Source: Musa acuminata AAA Group (taxonomy: Eukaryota; Streptophyta; Magnoliopsida; Zingiberales; Musaceae). Taken from it: DNA of 64,000 nucleotides. The stretch lies in assembly GCF_036884655.1 (NCBI RefSeq), contig NC_088348.1, forward strand, positions 26,807,501 through 26,871,500, in the 5' to 3' direction. The notes under the pieces are model-generated. The model was not told the DNA's origin and did not search any database. It worked only from the letters and a program-made list of their open reading frames with translations. Position 1 is the stretch's first letter, and the number at the start of each line of letters is the position of its first letter. The translations under genes were made by a program, and so were the position numbers. Positions 23,021-34,651 of this stretch are shown here, piece after piece.

Positions 23021-24391
23021 CTCGTCGGTCTCCTACAGGAAAATGCCGACGTCTTCGCCCGGTCGCCATCTGACATGACGGGTGTCGACCCGGAGGTCGC
23101 ACAACATCACCTCAGCATCTCGCCCGACGCTCGCCCGGTGAAGCAAAAGCCTAGGCGTCAGGCCCCTGATCGGCAACTTGCCATACGAGAAGAAGTGGAC
23201 CGACTTTTAGCGGCAGGCTTCATAGAAGAAGCTAGATACCCGCGATGGCTATCCAATGTAGTCCTCGTAAGGAAACCCAATGGAAACTGGAGGATGTGCG
23301 TTGACTACACTAGCCTCAACAATGCATGCCCTAAAGATTGCTACCCCCTCCCAAAGATCGACCAGTTGGTAGACGCCACAGCCGGACACGCCCGCCTCTC
23401 ATTTATGGATGCCTTCTCAGGATACAACCAGATCAGAATGGCGCTCGAAGACCAAGAGCACACGGCCTTCCTCACCGATCAAGGGGTATACTTTTATAAG
23501 GTCATGCCTTTCGGATTGAAGAACGCCGGGGCTACGTACCAAAGAACAGTGAACAAGATGTTCGCCCACCAGATCGAGCGAAACATGGAAGTTTACGTCG
23601 ACGACATGATTGTGAAAAGCCAAGAGGCAAGGGCTCACCTTACCGACCTGGCCGAGACATTCGCCACGCTGCGCAAGTTCGGCATGCGCCTCAACCCCGT
23701 AAAGTGTGCCTTCGGCGTGACCTTGGGAAAGTTCCTCGGGTTTATCATACATGAAAGAGGAATTGACGCCAATCCAGAGAAGGTCCAAGCAGTCATCAAC
23801 ATGCAGTCACCTCGGACGATCAAAGACCTACAACGCCTTAACGGGAGGCTCGTCGCCATGTCTCGCTTCCTTGCCCGAGCGGGTGATCGCTGCCTCCCCT
23901 TCTTCAGGGCGCTGAAGAACCCGAAGAATTTTCAGTCGACGGCGGAATGCGAGGAAGCCTTCAAACAAATAAAGCGACACCTGGCCAGCCTCCCCTGACT
24001 CGCCTCGGTTTCTCCCGGGGAGAAGCTAGGCCTCTACCTGGCTGCCTCTCAGCACGCAGTCAGTTCCGTTCTGATCAAAGAAAACTCCGGCGACCAGCTT
24101 CTGATCTACTATGTCAGCCACGTTCTGAGCGGGCCTGAGGAACATTACCCACCGATTTAGAAACTCGCACTCGCTCTTGTGCTGTCAGCCCGGAAGTTAC
24201 GTCCCTATTTCCAGGCTCACCCGGTGGAAGTCATCACCGACCAACCACTTCGGCAGGTCTTGTCTAAATTTGATGTTGCAGGATGGCTTCTCAAATGGGC
24301 GGTCGAGCTCGGTGAGCATGACATACGATACGTGCCCAGGACCACCATCAAAGCCCAGTCCATGGCCGACTTCATCGCAGAGTTAACCTAG
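23021..24391 (+). pseudogene. gypsy reverse transcriptase and RNase H
   Basis: Still the same frame. RT blocks include KPNGNWRMCVDY, SFMDAFSGYNQIRM, MPFGLKNAGATYQR and the catalytic YVDDMIVK (about 23596). The first RNase H region follows (GLYLAASQ, YYVSHVLSG, PYFQAHPVEVITDQPL). Stops are at 23996 (TGA), 24158 (TAG) and 24389 (TAG). The active-site RT residues are intact although the chain cannot be completed. Confidence 0.92.
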
Positions 24392-24900
24392 GTCGCGAAT
24401 GTAGATCTCGAGCAACCTCCTGAAGCATGGGTCCTACACGTGGATGGGTCGGCCAACTCAAAGGGCGCCGGCGCAGGGCTGGTGCTATTAGCTCCCGACG
24501 GACGCTCGTTCGAGCGTTCCCTCCGCTTCGGGTTCCAAGCCACTAACAACGAGGCGGAATACGAGGCACTCCTAGTAGGACTCCGGTTGGCCCTCGAAAT
24601 GCAAGTGGTCGCCATACACGTCCTCACCGACTCGCAGTTGGTAGCTGAGCAACTCAGTGGCGGATACGAGGCTCGGGACCCAACCATGGCGAAGTACCTA
24701 GCATAGGTAAAGAACCTGACCGCCAAGTTCCCTCATTTTACATTATCTAATATCCCAAGGGGAGAGAACGAGCGAGCCGACGCGCTAGCTAAGCTGGCGT
24801 CGAAGCCGGCTCCCGAAGCCCGTCCCGAGATCGAGGAGCTCCCTGCCCATGCCATCGAGATCGCAGTTGCGAACTCGGGCGGCGCACCAATCACATGGGT
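24392..24900 (+). pseudogene. gypsy second RNase H-like domain
   Basis: Contains HVDGSANSKGAGAGLVLLAP, then NNEAEYEALLVGLRLA, LTDSQLVAEQ and ERADALAKLAS: a complete RNase H pattern of the type found as an additional domain in Tat elements. One stop interrupts it at 24704 (TAG). A second RNase H after the degenerate first one is known in this lineage and supports the assignment. Confidence 0.85.
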
Positions 24901-26131
24901 ACAAGAGTTGCTACGCTTCAAGCGGGACGAGACTCTTCCCCCCGACGAGGCTACGGCTCGGCGCCTGCGCCGTACACATGCGTGGTATTCTGAGGTCGGC
25001 GGACGGCTCTACAAGCGATCCTTCACATACCCCCTCATACGGTGCTTGGAGCCCGACGAAGCTCGGACGGTTCTGGCTGAGGTCCACGAAGGGATCTGCG
25101 GGGAGCACATCGGCGGGCAAACCCTAGCACACAAAATACTTCGCCAGGGTTACTACTGGCCGACCATGTGCCGGGACGCGAAGGCCTACGTGCAGCGATG
25201 TAGTTCATGCCAAGAACACGCCCGCACGCCCCGGCAGCCCGCTGTCCCACTCACCCCCATCGATTGCGCATGGTCGTTCGCGCAGTGGGGTTTGGACCTG
25301 CTCGGACCTTTCCCACCAGCCTCGGGACAGCGGAAATACATTGTCGTGGGAGTTTATTACTTCACAAAGTGGGTCGAGGCCGAACCACTAGCGACGATCA
25401 CGGAGTAGCAAATGGAAAAGTTTGTATGGAAGAGCCTGGTGACTCGGTTCGGCCTGCCCAAAACTATCGTTACAGACAATGGGCCACAGTTCGTCGGTAG
25501 AAGATTCCGGGAGTTCTGCGCGAGCCACGGAATCCAGCTGAGGTTCAGCTCGGTGGCTCACCCTCAGACGAATGGGCTGGCGGAAGTAACCAATCGATCC
25601 ATTCTAGACGGGCTCAAAAGAAGAGTGTCTGCAACCCGATCGGCTTGGACAGACGAACTCCCGAGCGTCTTATGGTCGCTACGCACCACACCCAAAACCG
25701 CGACAGGAGAGTCCCCCTACAGCCTCGCGTTCGGAACCGAAGCTGTCCTACCGCCTGAGGTAGCTATTCCCACCCTTCGGGCAAGAAACTATGACGAGGA
25801 AGTCGCGAGCGAAGGACTTCGAGCCAGCCTCGACATGCTCGAGGAGCGACGTGCCGATGCACACTTGAAGGCCCTCTTTTACAAAAGAGCTGTCGCTCGG
25901 GTCTACAACCGGAAGGTACGGCCCCGACCAATTAAGTTAGACGACCTAGTCCTACGTAAGACCGAGATCAGCGACCCGACCCATGCGAGGGGGAAGATGG
26001 CCCCTAAATGGGAGGGACCTTATCAGGTCATCGAGGTAGTCCGACCGGGTACATACCAGCTCGCGACGATGGACGGTTCTTCTCTGCCGAGAACATGGAA
26101 CGTCTAGAACCTTAAGAAGTTTTTCGTTTAA
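24901..26131 (+). pseudogene. gypsy integrase
   Basis: An HHCC zinc domain (VHEGICGEHIGG, CSSCQ) is followed by the catalytic core with Asp in WGLDLLGPF, Asp in VTDNGPQF and Glu in GLAEVTNRS, then a C-terminal part ending near RTWNV. Stops lie at 25406 (TAG) and 26105 (TAG), and the natural end is TAA at 26129. The catalytic residues are all present. Confidence 0.9.
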
Positions 26132-26293
26132 GGGAAAAAGTTTTTCCGTCTAAAGGAAGGAGTAGAAGACAAGCCAACACACGTGAGAAGAAAAATTTTC
26201 CTTTTATTTCAAAAAACCAACTTACAGAACTCGACCCCAACTTACAAAATCGGCTAGCGCCTTAAAAAACATAAAATACAGGACCCTCCTTTA

Positions 26294-29200
26294 TTACAGG
26301 GGGGCGTCCAGGCGGTCGTCGAAGGGGACGTCCTCGGGCATGTCTACCCCCTGATCCTCGGGGTGGGGAGTGAAGGGGTCCTCCTCCACCTCAAGACCGG
26401 GGTGACGAGCGCGGAAACGGGACGTGGCGATTCGGTATCCATACTCAAAGGATACCCGCCCCGTCCGCGTTAGCCCGAGTTCGAACCCCTCGGACTTCTT
26501 GTACGCCTCAAGGAGCTCGTTATCCTTTATGGGTCGGAGACGGGCCTCCTCCGCCAGCGCTTCCGAGGCTGCCTTCGCTTCGGCCCTCACCTCCTCCAGC
26601 TTCTTGCTAAGGGCGCTCGCCTCCGTCTTCGACAGACGGAGCTTGGTCCGCTCTACCCTTATTGTTTTCTGGAGCTCATCGTTGGCTTTCTTGGATGCCT
26701 CGAGCTCCGACCTGAGGCGAACCGCCTCTGCCTCAGAATCCGCCGTGCGCTTCTCGGCGACCGCCACTGCCTCCGGACCAGCCCCGGCTCGGGCCTCCTC
26801 GACCTGGCGGTGGAGCTCGGCGTTGCGGCTAACGAGGCCCCCGATGACCCGGCCGGCGTCACGCACCCTGTCCATCAGGGCCGTCGCATAATGGAGGCCC
26901 TGCAAAAGGAAAGACAGGTTAGGAAGGTCGGCATCAGACAAACAAACCCAAACAGGAAAAGAGGAGAAGTACTTACCCAGGTCAAAGATTGGGCGGACTT
27001 GTTGAGCAGCACCTCCGAGGGCAGGACGTACAAATCCCGAGCCATGTCGGGATGAAGCGCGCCTCGGAGGACCGCTGCGGAGGGGTCCCCTCCGGCCCAC
27101 ACTCTGTCCCCCCGGGACAAGCCCCCCCAGCGGGCAACCAGGGGGTCGCTGGCCTCCCCGAGTGGGATCTTGCCCACCAGCCGTGTCAGGAACGGCTCCT
27201 CGTCCCCGGTTGGCAGTCGGCACAGGTCACGTACGGAGAGAGGGCGCGGACCCTTCCCAGCCGCCCGCCGACTAGGCCCGGTCTTGCCCCGACGAGGGCC
27301 CGCCTCAGGCCCCTTCGAAGGTGCTGCCTTCGCCTTCTTCAAAGGGCGCCCAGCCTCGACCTCCAATGAGGCGTCCTCCGAGTCGGGCTTGCTAGTCATA
27401 GGTGCCCAGCAAGCCAATCACGTGAGTGATGGCACGTGTGACTTGATACAGAATCTTTTTGCTTATTATATTTTGGCGTATATCACTTTATAACTATTGC
27501 ATAAATGCATATATATATTGTGATGTCCTTGGATTTGTGCAATGGGAATCGGATCGTGATGAGATCACGATAATGAGATCGATTCACCTTTAAACACATA
27601 TCCTAAATAATCCCGGTCATAGGTTACTCGAGAGGGACATCGTGATAACCGGATAGACTGGTGTGCTGTATACCCGTCCATATGATGGATGCAGCTGATC
27701 TTATAGCTGCTCGTGTAGGGACACTAGGGATACAGTACAGGTGCTCATTGGAGAATGAGTTCACTGATTGATCCGCTTACGGAATGCTGGATGGTTGATG
27801 ATGCCTTATTGTCAAACAGCGATTCCGTAGTCCTAGTGGTGTATCTGGTCCTTAGACTTGAGACACCAAGGATGTCCTGTATGAGTGCTCCACTCTTTGA
27901 TACCAGACTTATAGGTTTGGCTGTCCCAGATCTAGTACAGCTGGTCATTGGGAGTGGTAGTCGACCTTACGAGGGCTATTGAGTGTCGATAGAGGATCAT
28001 CCGCTCTCGACGTCATGAGAGGAATATCCCATGTGTTCTTGCTCAGACAAATCCCTGGCCAGGGTCATTCGGGTTGAGAGAGAAAGAGTTCTCCGGGAGA
28101 ATCCGATTAGAGCGAGACTCGAGTAGAAACCGTATGGGTCTGACAACACCATGCTCGATATACGGTGTCTGGGATATTAGATGGATGAGGGATTATAGGT
28201 ATACGGTAACTGAGGACAGACAGGTCTAATGGATTGGATTCCCCGGTATCGTTTGGGGACTACGACGTAGTGGCCTAGTACTTCCGTAGTCGATGAGTCA
28301 AGGGAATTATTACAGAGATAATAATTCACTGAGTTAGAAGGAGTTCTGACGGGTATGACTCACGACCAGCTCGATATTGGGCCTAGAGGGTCACACACAT
28401 ATGGTAGGCATTGCGATGAGTAGAGGTTCAGATATGAGATATCCGACGGAGCCATTGTCTTATTGGATGCATATCCAATACCCACTAGGGAGGACCCATT
28501 AGGGTTTGATAGGGGACCTCTATAAATAGGAGGGATTCAGAGTCTCATAGGCTAGAGCCTTTGCTTGCCTTTCCTATTCTCCTCTTCCTCTCCACCTCAA
28601 AGCAGGCCTGGAGTCTTGAGGAGCGTCGTCGCAACCCTACTGTGTGGATCACCGCTAGAGAGGAGGACGCTTGACCTCCTTTACCCTCTCCTAAGGATCT
28701 GCAAGGAAACATGGATATACGATCTCCCTAGGTAACACAATCTACTCTATACACAGTTTCATGTTTCGCAGATTTTTGCGCACCAATCTTCGCACGACGA
28801 CGAACATCTTTTTGGGAATCGGTGATTTTGTTTTCTTGTTCTTCCGCTGCGCATGTGATGTCGCCCCCATGATTTCCCAACAGGGCTGTGGGTCGGCTGG
28901 CGGTGCTGGGGGAGGAGCTTGCGACGCCTTACCCCTCAGGAGCTACCGGAGGTTCACCATCTCTACAAAAAACAAGAAAAGTATTTGTACCAAGAATGAA
29001 CCGCACGAATACCCGAACCAAACGTTACTAACGTACCCAGAGGCATCGGGCTGAGACTCGCCTCGACCAGCCATTGCTCGGTCATGTTCCAGAGGGCCTA
29101 TGACCCGGGGAGAATCTCTTTGAGCCTCCCCAGATCTTGGCGCTCTACTTCGCCCAAACACGGGGTGGTGTTGTCGATCGCCCTCGCGAACCACCGAACC

Positions 29201-29785
29201 CCAAAACCTCAATCCTGTGCGTGGCAAATGTAAAAAAATCTCCCCTTCCACCCTTTATTATTAGAAGGGGCCCCTCCGACTCGGAAGCCCGTCCGAGTAG
29301 ATAGGAAGTAACCCACCAAACCCTTGGAAAGGCGATAATAGGAAAGAAAGAGGTTGAGGGTGAGGGTGATATTGGCATAGTGGCATTCCCCTAGGAATAT
29401 CACTAGGTAGCGCCAAGAGTTCGGCGCCACTTGAGATGGCGAAATCCGCCAGAAAGACAGGCAGGACACAATGAGGGGATGAAGGGGAAAGCGCAGACCC
29501 GCCTCCAGGGCATCCAAAGTCAGCGCAAAACCCTTCGGGACAGGGTCATACGCCCGCTGTCCCGGTTTTGGGGCACTAAGGATGTGATCCTCCGGGATGA
29601 AATAGCGCTCCCGGAGTCCCCCCAACAGAGACCCACTCACGGTGGAGTCAATGTCGTGCGGCAACATCAAGGCCTCTAGGGCCCGCGCCGCTTCCCCATC
29701 ATAGGATTCTACGGGGGGGCGCCGAAGGACGTCCCCCCTCAGCTACATGGGAAGGAGAAGAAGGAGAGGGAGGAAAGGCCGACAT
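26294..29785 (-). pseudogene. Antisense gene of the gypsy element, split by a solo LTR
   Basis: Between integrase and the 3' repeats the element carries a gene on the opposite strand. A plausible start is ATG at 29785, with a TATA-like box 140 bp upstream. The N-terminal part has the block LEAGLRFPLHPLIVSCLSFW, APNSWRYLVIF and NNKGWKGRFFYI, which resembles the family annotated as 'putative gypsy type transposon' (Transposase_28). After a Lys/Pro-rich part, the C-terminus is a long coiled coil. I can place a 77-bp GT-AG intron (26976-26900); another intron is likely near 29035-28960. The frame is damaged by a shift in a G run near 29716, by stops near 29209, 29090 and 28940, and by the LTR at 27390-28882. 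The function of such antisense genes is unknown. Confidence 0.75.
27390..28882 (+). repeat. Solo LTR of the Angela-like copia family, 1493 bp
   Basis: Starts TGCTAGTCATAGG, ends CCCAACA, and is flanked by GGGCT on both sides, a perfect target duplication. It is nearly the same length as the LTRs at 30400 and 37244 (1489 bp) and very similar to them. It sits inside the antisense gene; removing it and one duplication copy restores that gene's reading frame at the junction. Confidence 0.95.
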
Positions 29786-29923
29786 CTTAACTGACCTTAA
29801 CAAGGAGGTGCAACGGGAAAAGGGAGGACGACGCAGGAAGCACAGAAGAAGATTTGAAAGGGGACGGCAAGGCCAGAAGAAGGAGACTCAGCAGCAAAGA
29901 TAAAAGCGAAGCCGGGTGTCCGC

Positions 29924-29931
29924 TATTTAAA
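29924..29931 (-). promoter_or_regulatory. Candidate TATA box of the antisense gene
   Basis: The minus strand reads TTTAAATAG about 140 bp upstream of the proposed start at 29785. The spacing would fit a promoter of its own. Confidence 0.35.
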
Positions 29932-30232
29932 GGAGATATCCCGCCAGAACCAGCGCCCCTTCACCTCCCGAGAGTGGGCGGCAGCCCACCCGCGCACGTG
30001 AGTAACCGTCACGTCGCATCGGAAATGCCAAAAGGTGCCCTGACTTAATGAAAGCCTGACGTGGCAACCCCGCTGAAGCGGCAGCGTCCTGGCGCCTCGA
30101 TCTCGACGCCCGAAGGCGTGCGACAGAAGCAACCAACTCTCCCTTAGAAAGGAAATTAAATGCGGTAGTTTTTCGATCCTCGCCGCTGCTAAATGAAAGG
30201 TGTGTGGCAGAGCAGCTATTCGGTCCGCCCGC
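29932..30232. other. gypsy 3' untranslated region before the repeat array
   Basis: Sequence upstream of the antisense gene (on its strand) and before the 57-bp repeats. No coding signal is recognised. Confidence 0.45.
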
Positions 30233-30399
30233 CTGCGTCGTGCTCCTCGGCCGCATGTTACCCGAGACACACCTGCGCGGTCAGCCCACCTGCGTCATGC
30301 TCCTCGGCCGCATGTTACCCGAGACACGCCTGCGCGGCCTATCCGCCTGCGTCGTGATCCTCGGCCGCATGTTGCCCGAGACTACACCTGCATGGCCAG
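30233..30399 (+). repeat. 57-bp tandem array, left part
   Basis: Units start with CTGCGTCGTG-like sequence at 30233, 30290 and 30347, so the period is 57 bp. Each holds CTCCTCGGC and CCCGAGAC. The third unit is cut by the copia element at 30400 and the array resumes at 38738. Confidence 0.9.
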
Positions 30400-31888
30400 T
30401 GCTAGTCATAGGTGCCCAGCAAGCCAATCACGTGAGTGATGGCACGTGTGACTTGATACATAATCTTTTTGCTTATTATATTTTGGCGTATATCACTTTA
30501 TAACTATTGCATATGTGCATATATATATTGTGATGTCCTTGGATTTGTGCAATGGGAATCGGATCGTGATGAGATCACGATAATGAGATCGATTCACCTT
30601 TAAACACAGATCCTACCCGGTCATAGGTTACTCGAGAGGGACATCGTGATAACCGGACAGACTGGTGTGCTGTATACCCGTCCATATGATGGATGCAGTT
30701 GATCTCATAGCTGCTCGTGTAGGGACACTAGGGATACAGTATAGGTGCTCATTAGAGAATGAGTTCACTGATTGATCCGCTTACGGAATGCTGGATGGTT
30801 GATGATGCCTTATTGTCAGACAACGATTTCGTAGTCCTAGTGGTGTATCTGGTCCTTAGACTTGAGACACCAAGGATGTCCTATGTTAGTGCTCCACTCT
30901 TTGATACCAGACTTATAGGTTTGGCTGTCCCAGATCTAGTACAGCTGGTCATTGGGAGTGGTAGTCGACCTTACGAGGGCTATTGAGTGTCGATAGAGGA
31001 TCATCCACTCTCGGCGTCATGAGAGGAATATCCCATGTGTTCTTGCTCAGACAAAACCCTGGCCAGGGTCATTCGGGTTGAGAGAGAAAGAGTTCTCCGG
31101 GAGAATCCGATTAGAGCGAGACTCGAGTAGAAACCGTATGGGTCTGACAATACCATGCTCGATATACGGTCTCTGAGATATTAGATGGATGAGGGATTAT
31201 AGGTACACGGTAACTGAGGACAGACAGGTCCAATGGATTGGATTCCCCTGTATCGTCTGGGGACTACGGCGTAGTGGCCTAGTACTTCCGTAGTCGATGA
31301 GTCAAGTGAATTATTACAGAGATAATAATTCACTGAGTTAGAAGGAGTTCTGACGGGTATGACTCACGGCCAGCTCGATATTGGGCCTAGAGGGTCACAC
31401 ACATATGATAGGTATTGCGATGAGTAGAGGTTCAGATATGAGATATCCGACGGAGCCCTTGTCTTATTGGATGCAGATCCAATACCCACTAGGGGAGGAC
31501 CCATTAGGGTTTGACAGGGGACCTCTATAAATAGGAGGGATTCAGAGCCTCATAGGCTAGAGTTTTTGCTTGCCTTTCCTATTCTCCTCTTCCTCTCCAC
31601 CTCAGATCAGGCCTGGAGTTTTTGAGGAGCGTCGTCGCAACCCTGCTGTGTGGATCACCGCTAGAGAGGAGGACGTTTGACCTCCTTCACCCTCTCCTAA
31701 GGATCTGTAAGGAAACAGGGATATACGATCTCCCTAGGTAACACAATCTACTTTATACGCAGTTTTGAGTTTCGCAGATTTTGCGCACCAGTCTTCGCAC
31801 GACGATGAACATCTTTTTGGGAACGCGGGGATTTTGTTTTCTTGTTCTTCCGCTGCGCATGTGATGTCGCCCCCGTGATTTCCCAACA
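30400..31888 (+). repeat. 5' LTR of the copia element
   Basis: 1489 bp, TG to CA. A TATAAATA at 31526-31533 is the probable transcription signal. Confidence 0.95.
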
Positions 31889-31889
31889 G

Positions 31890-31902
31890 TGGTATCAGAG
31901 CC
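31890..31902 (+). other. Primer-binding site of the copia element
   Basis: TGGTATCAGAGCC, complementary to the initiator-methionine tRNA 3' end, lies one base after the LTR. Confidence 0.95.
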
Positions 31903-33646
31903 AGGTTGTCCGTGCGAATGATTGGTTTTGAACTGCATGTGTTGTGTTTAGGAAGAATTTTGACGTCAAAATCGTTGACGCAAAAACAAGGAAGGGCAGC
32001 AACAGTTGCTGCCCTCGATCTGCGTGCGTGCAGCACAACCGAAGGCAGGTAGCACAGCGCCGGCGCATGCGCAAGCGCTGTGACTGCAACAGTCGGCCGG
32101 CGGCCTGCTTGCAGCGGGCTTGCGTCCGGCGGAGCTGGCAGCCCGCGGGCAGAGGCGCCTGCGGCCGCTTCTCCCGCGGGCGAAACCCTCCCCCCCCCAC
32201 AGGGGCGGCCGCCCGGCGGGACAGCACCCCCTGCGGAGGCAGGGGCGCCCACCCGCAGCGGCAGCGCCGCTAGCGGGCATGCCGCCTGCAGGCGAGGGCA
32301 GTGCCCTCATTCGCCGCACAAGCCGCCGCCGGCAGGGTGGCGGCGGCGGCATCAGCGAAAAGGGGAAAGGGCATTAGGGTTTTCTGAGCAAAAGATAGTT
32401 TTGCCCCTCGGAATTTGAGAAATTCCAATTTCTATCTTTTTGTCTAAATTACGAAAATACCCCTATAAATTCAGAAATTCCCTACATGTCCCTGATTTCA
32501 GAAAATATTAATTAATTAAAAGGTTTAGTTGATTATTATTTTTATTATTATCTAGTAATACTACATGATGATGATTATTTATACATGTGATGTATGATGT
32601 GTGGACGGATGATCATGGGCCGTGTGATGTGTGTACTTGTGATTATTATTATTGAGGTCTGCGAGCCTCCATTATATTTCTTGTTTATTGTCGGGCCTGC
32701 GTGCCTATGATTAAGTTGTAATCACATAAGGAGGCGCAGCGGGAGCGTGGATGCGATAACGGGACCCACGAGACGGACGATCGCGATGCATGAAGATGCA
32801 TCAAGATGTCGACGGAACCGATGAGGACGAGATGGACGATCACAGGGCATGGAGATGCACCGTTGCACACATAGATCTTGATGTGAGTGATTAGGCCTAC
32901 TGGCTCGGGCCTAATCACATTAGGTTGTGGTCCATGATCATCTGGTGTAATTGATTATACACATACTAGATAAGTATATATATTTGCATGCGATGTATAT
33001 ATATATTAAATATGTATATGTGTGACATGTCATATTAGGAGACCAAATCTTAGAAACATCTCTCGATAATATTAAGTCGGTAAACGTGAGGCAATTAGAT
33101 TGACCCACGTGGCCTTCCATTGTTATAAGTAGGAACCGATTCCCGGTGTAGGTTGAGTTGGTCGAGTCCCTCGAGACTCACCTATATCGTGATTCGCTAT
33201 CTTGCTTACGACATAGAGATGTCACCGGTGACCTGAGGGCATGGTATACTTGGTCGAGTCCCTCGAGGGTATATCATCAAATCAGACTCATCTTGTAACG
33301 AAGGTGTTGACTTAACCGAGCATCATGGTTGGTCGAGTCCCTTGAGGCCATGGTGATTCGAAGGCCGAACAGGACGGGAATCACAAGGAGTTGTGATCGG
33401 CAAGAGTTGCCTACCTTTTAGGCTTAGTGTGATTGGTCGAGTCCCTCGAGGTTACACTAAGACGCTGATTGGATCCTGATCCCCACTAGAAGTCTGCTGG
33501 AGACTTCCGTTTCACGTGCTGAGGGTGTCGCGTGACTCGTTAGTAAAATAATGGGAGCATATTAAGATAGAAGTCCATATCTTGATAGTTTATTTCTTGC
33601 AAAATATGCATGTTATTCATTTCTGCTGCATCTTTATTTTCAGAAA
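31903..33646 (+). other. Long untranslated leader of the copia element
   Basis: About 1.74 kb separate the primer site from the gag start. The first part (about 31970-32370) is very GC-rich with short Arg/Ala-type frames. The middle (32400-33130) is AT-rich with many TGATG/GTGTG phrases. The last part carries four hairpins (33148-33461). No long frame is present. Confidence 0.75.
33148..33461 (+). ncRNA. Four-hairpin array with a constant apical motif
   Basis: TTGGTCGAGTCCCTCGAG occurs at 33158-33175, 33250-33267, 33329-33346 (one change, CTTGAG) and 33433-33450. Within it TCGAG pairs with CTCGA around a TCC loop. Each copy is bracketed by its own stem of different sequence: TAGGTTGAGT with ACTCACCTA (one bulge), ATGGTATAC with GTATATCAT, CATCATGG with CCATGGTG, and CTTAGTGTGA with TTACACTAAG. 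The one base change in the motif keeps pairing as G-U. The pattern argues for selection on RNA structure. The role is unknown. Confidence 0.7.
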
Positions 33647-34560
33647 ATGTTGCTTTCAAATCCCTTACGTGGCATACTTGATGTCAACCGCCTCACTGGT
33701 CCAAATTATACGGATTGGCTCCGTAACTTGAGAATTGTTCTCACAGCGGAGAAAATCGTGTACGTCCTTGATACAGTGATACCTACGCCCGAAGAAGGGG
33801 CAAATGAGGATGAGATCGCTCGCTACGTGAAGTACATTGATGACTCCACTCTTGCTCAGTGCTATATGTTGGGCTCTATGACTCCTGAGTTACAGAGACA
33901 ACATGAAAAGATGGATGCCAGATCCATTCTCCTACATGTTCGCAAATTGTTTGAGGAACAGGGAAGGACTCAACGATATGAGATATCCAAGAGCCTTTTC
34001 CGCGCTAGGATGACTAAGGGGACACCGGTTCAGAACCATGTCCTAAAGATGATTGAGTGGATAGAGAAACTCACAGGTCTAGGAATGGTCCTAGAGGATA
34101 ACTTGTGTGTGGACATTGTGCTTTAGTCCCTACCAGATTCCTTTTCACAGTTCATAATGAATTTTAATATGAACAAGCTTGAGGTGACTCTCCCAGAGCT
34201 CCTCAATATGTTGAGGGAGGTAGAGAGTACTATTAAGAAAGAGAAGCCAGTTCTCTACACTGGTGAGACCAAAAAGAAAAGGAAAGCAGAAAGGTCCCTT
34301 AAGAAGGGAAAGGGCAAGGGCAGACCAGGTAAAGCAAAGGTTGCTAAGAAAGACCCAACAAAGGACAAAGGCCAGTGCTTCCACTGTGGTATATATGGGC
34401 ACTGGAAGATGAACTGCAAAGAGTACCTTGCAGAAAGGGCGAAATAGAAGCTTGGAGAAGTTTCAGGTGCATTCATGATCAATCTCCAATTGTTAGATTT
34501 TTGTGATATTGCATTGGTATTGGATACCAGTATTGTTTATTACATCTACAATTTATTGTA
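33647..34560 (+). pseudogene. copia gag and protease remnant
   Basis: Starts at ATG 33647. The gag core includes LTGPNYTDWLRNLRIVLTAE and TLPELLNMLREVEST, and a CCHC zinc knuckle (CFHCGIYGHWKMNC) is at about 34376. Stops are at 34124 (TAG) and 34445 (TAG), both in the same frame. After the second, LVLDTSIVYYI marks what is left of the protease active site; most of the protease and the following region is missing. Confidence 0.9.
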
Positions 34561-34651
34561 AATTCTAGCAAAGCCGAGGGGAGATTGACGAGAGGAATAT
34601 TGCATAAAGGTTTGTTTATGCAAGACACTACTCCACATATCATGAATGTAA

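Noticed and set aside
26424..26891. Ser/Ala-rich 155-codon plus-strand frame
   Set aside because: It is the shadow of the coiled-coil part of the antisense gypsy gene.
26875..27417. Minus-strand frame starting MACWAPMTS as a new gene start
   Set aside because: Its first codons are read from the end of the inserted solo LTR (27390). Identical starts appear at each LTR copy, so this is an artefact of the insertion.
33158..33450. The repeated GGTCGAGTCCC motif as tRNA T-arm pieces
   Set aside because: It resembles GGTTCGAGTCCC but lacks one T, and no acceptor, D or anticodon arm surrounds any copy.
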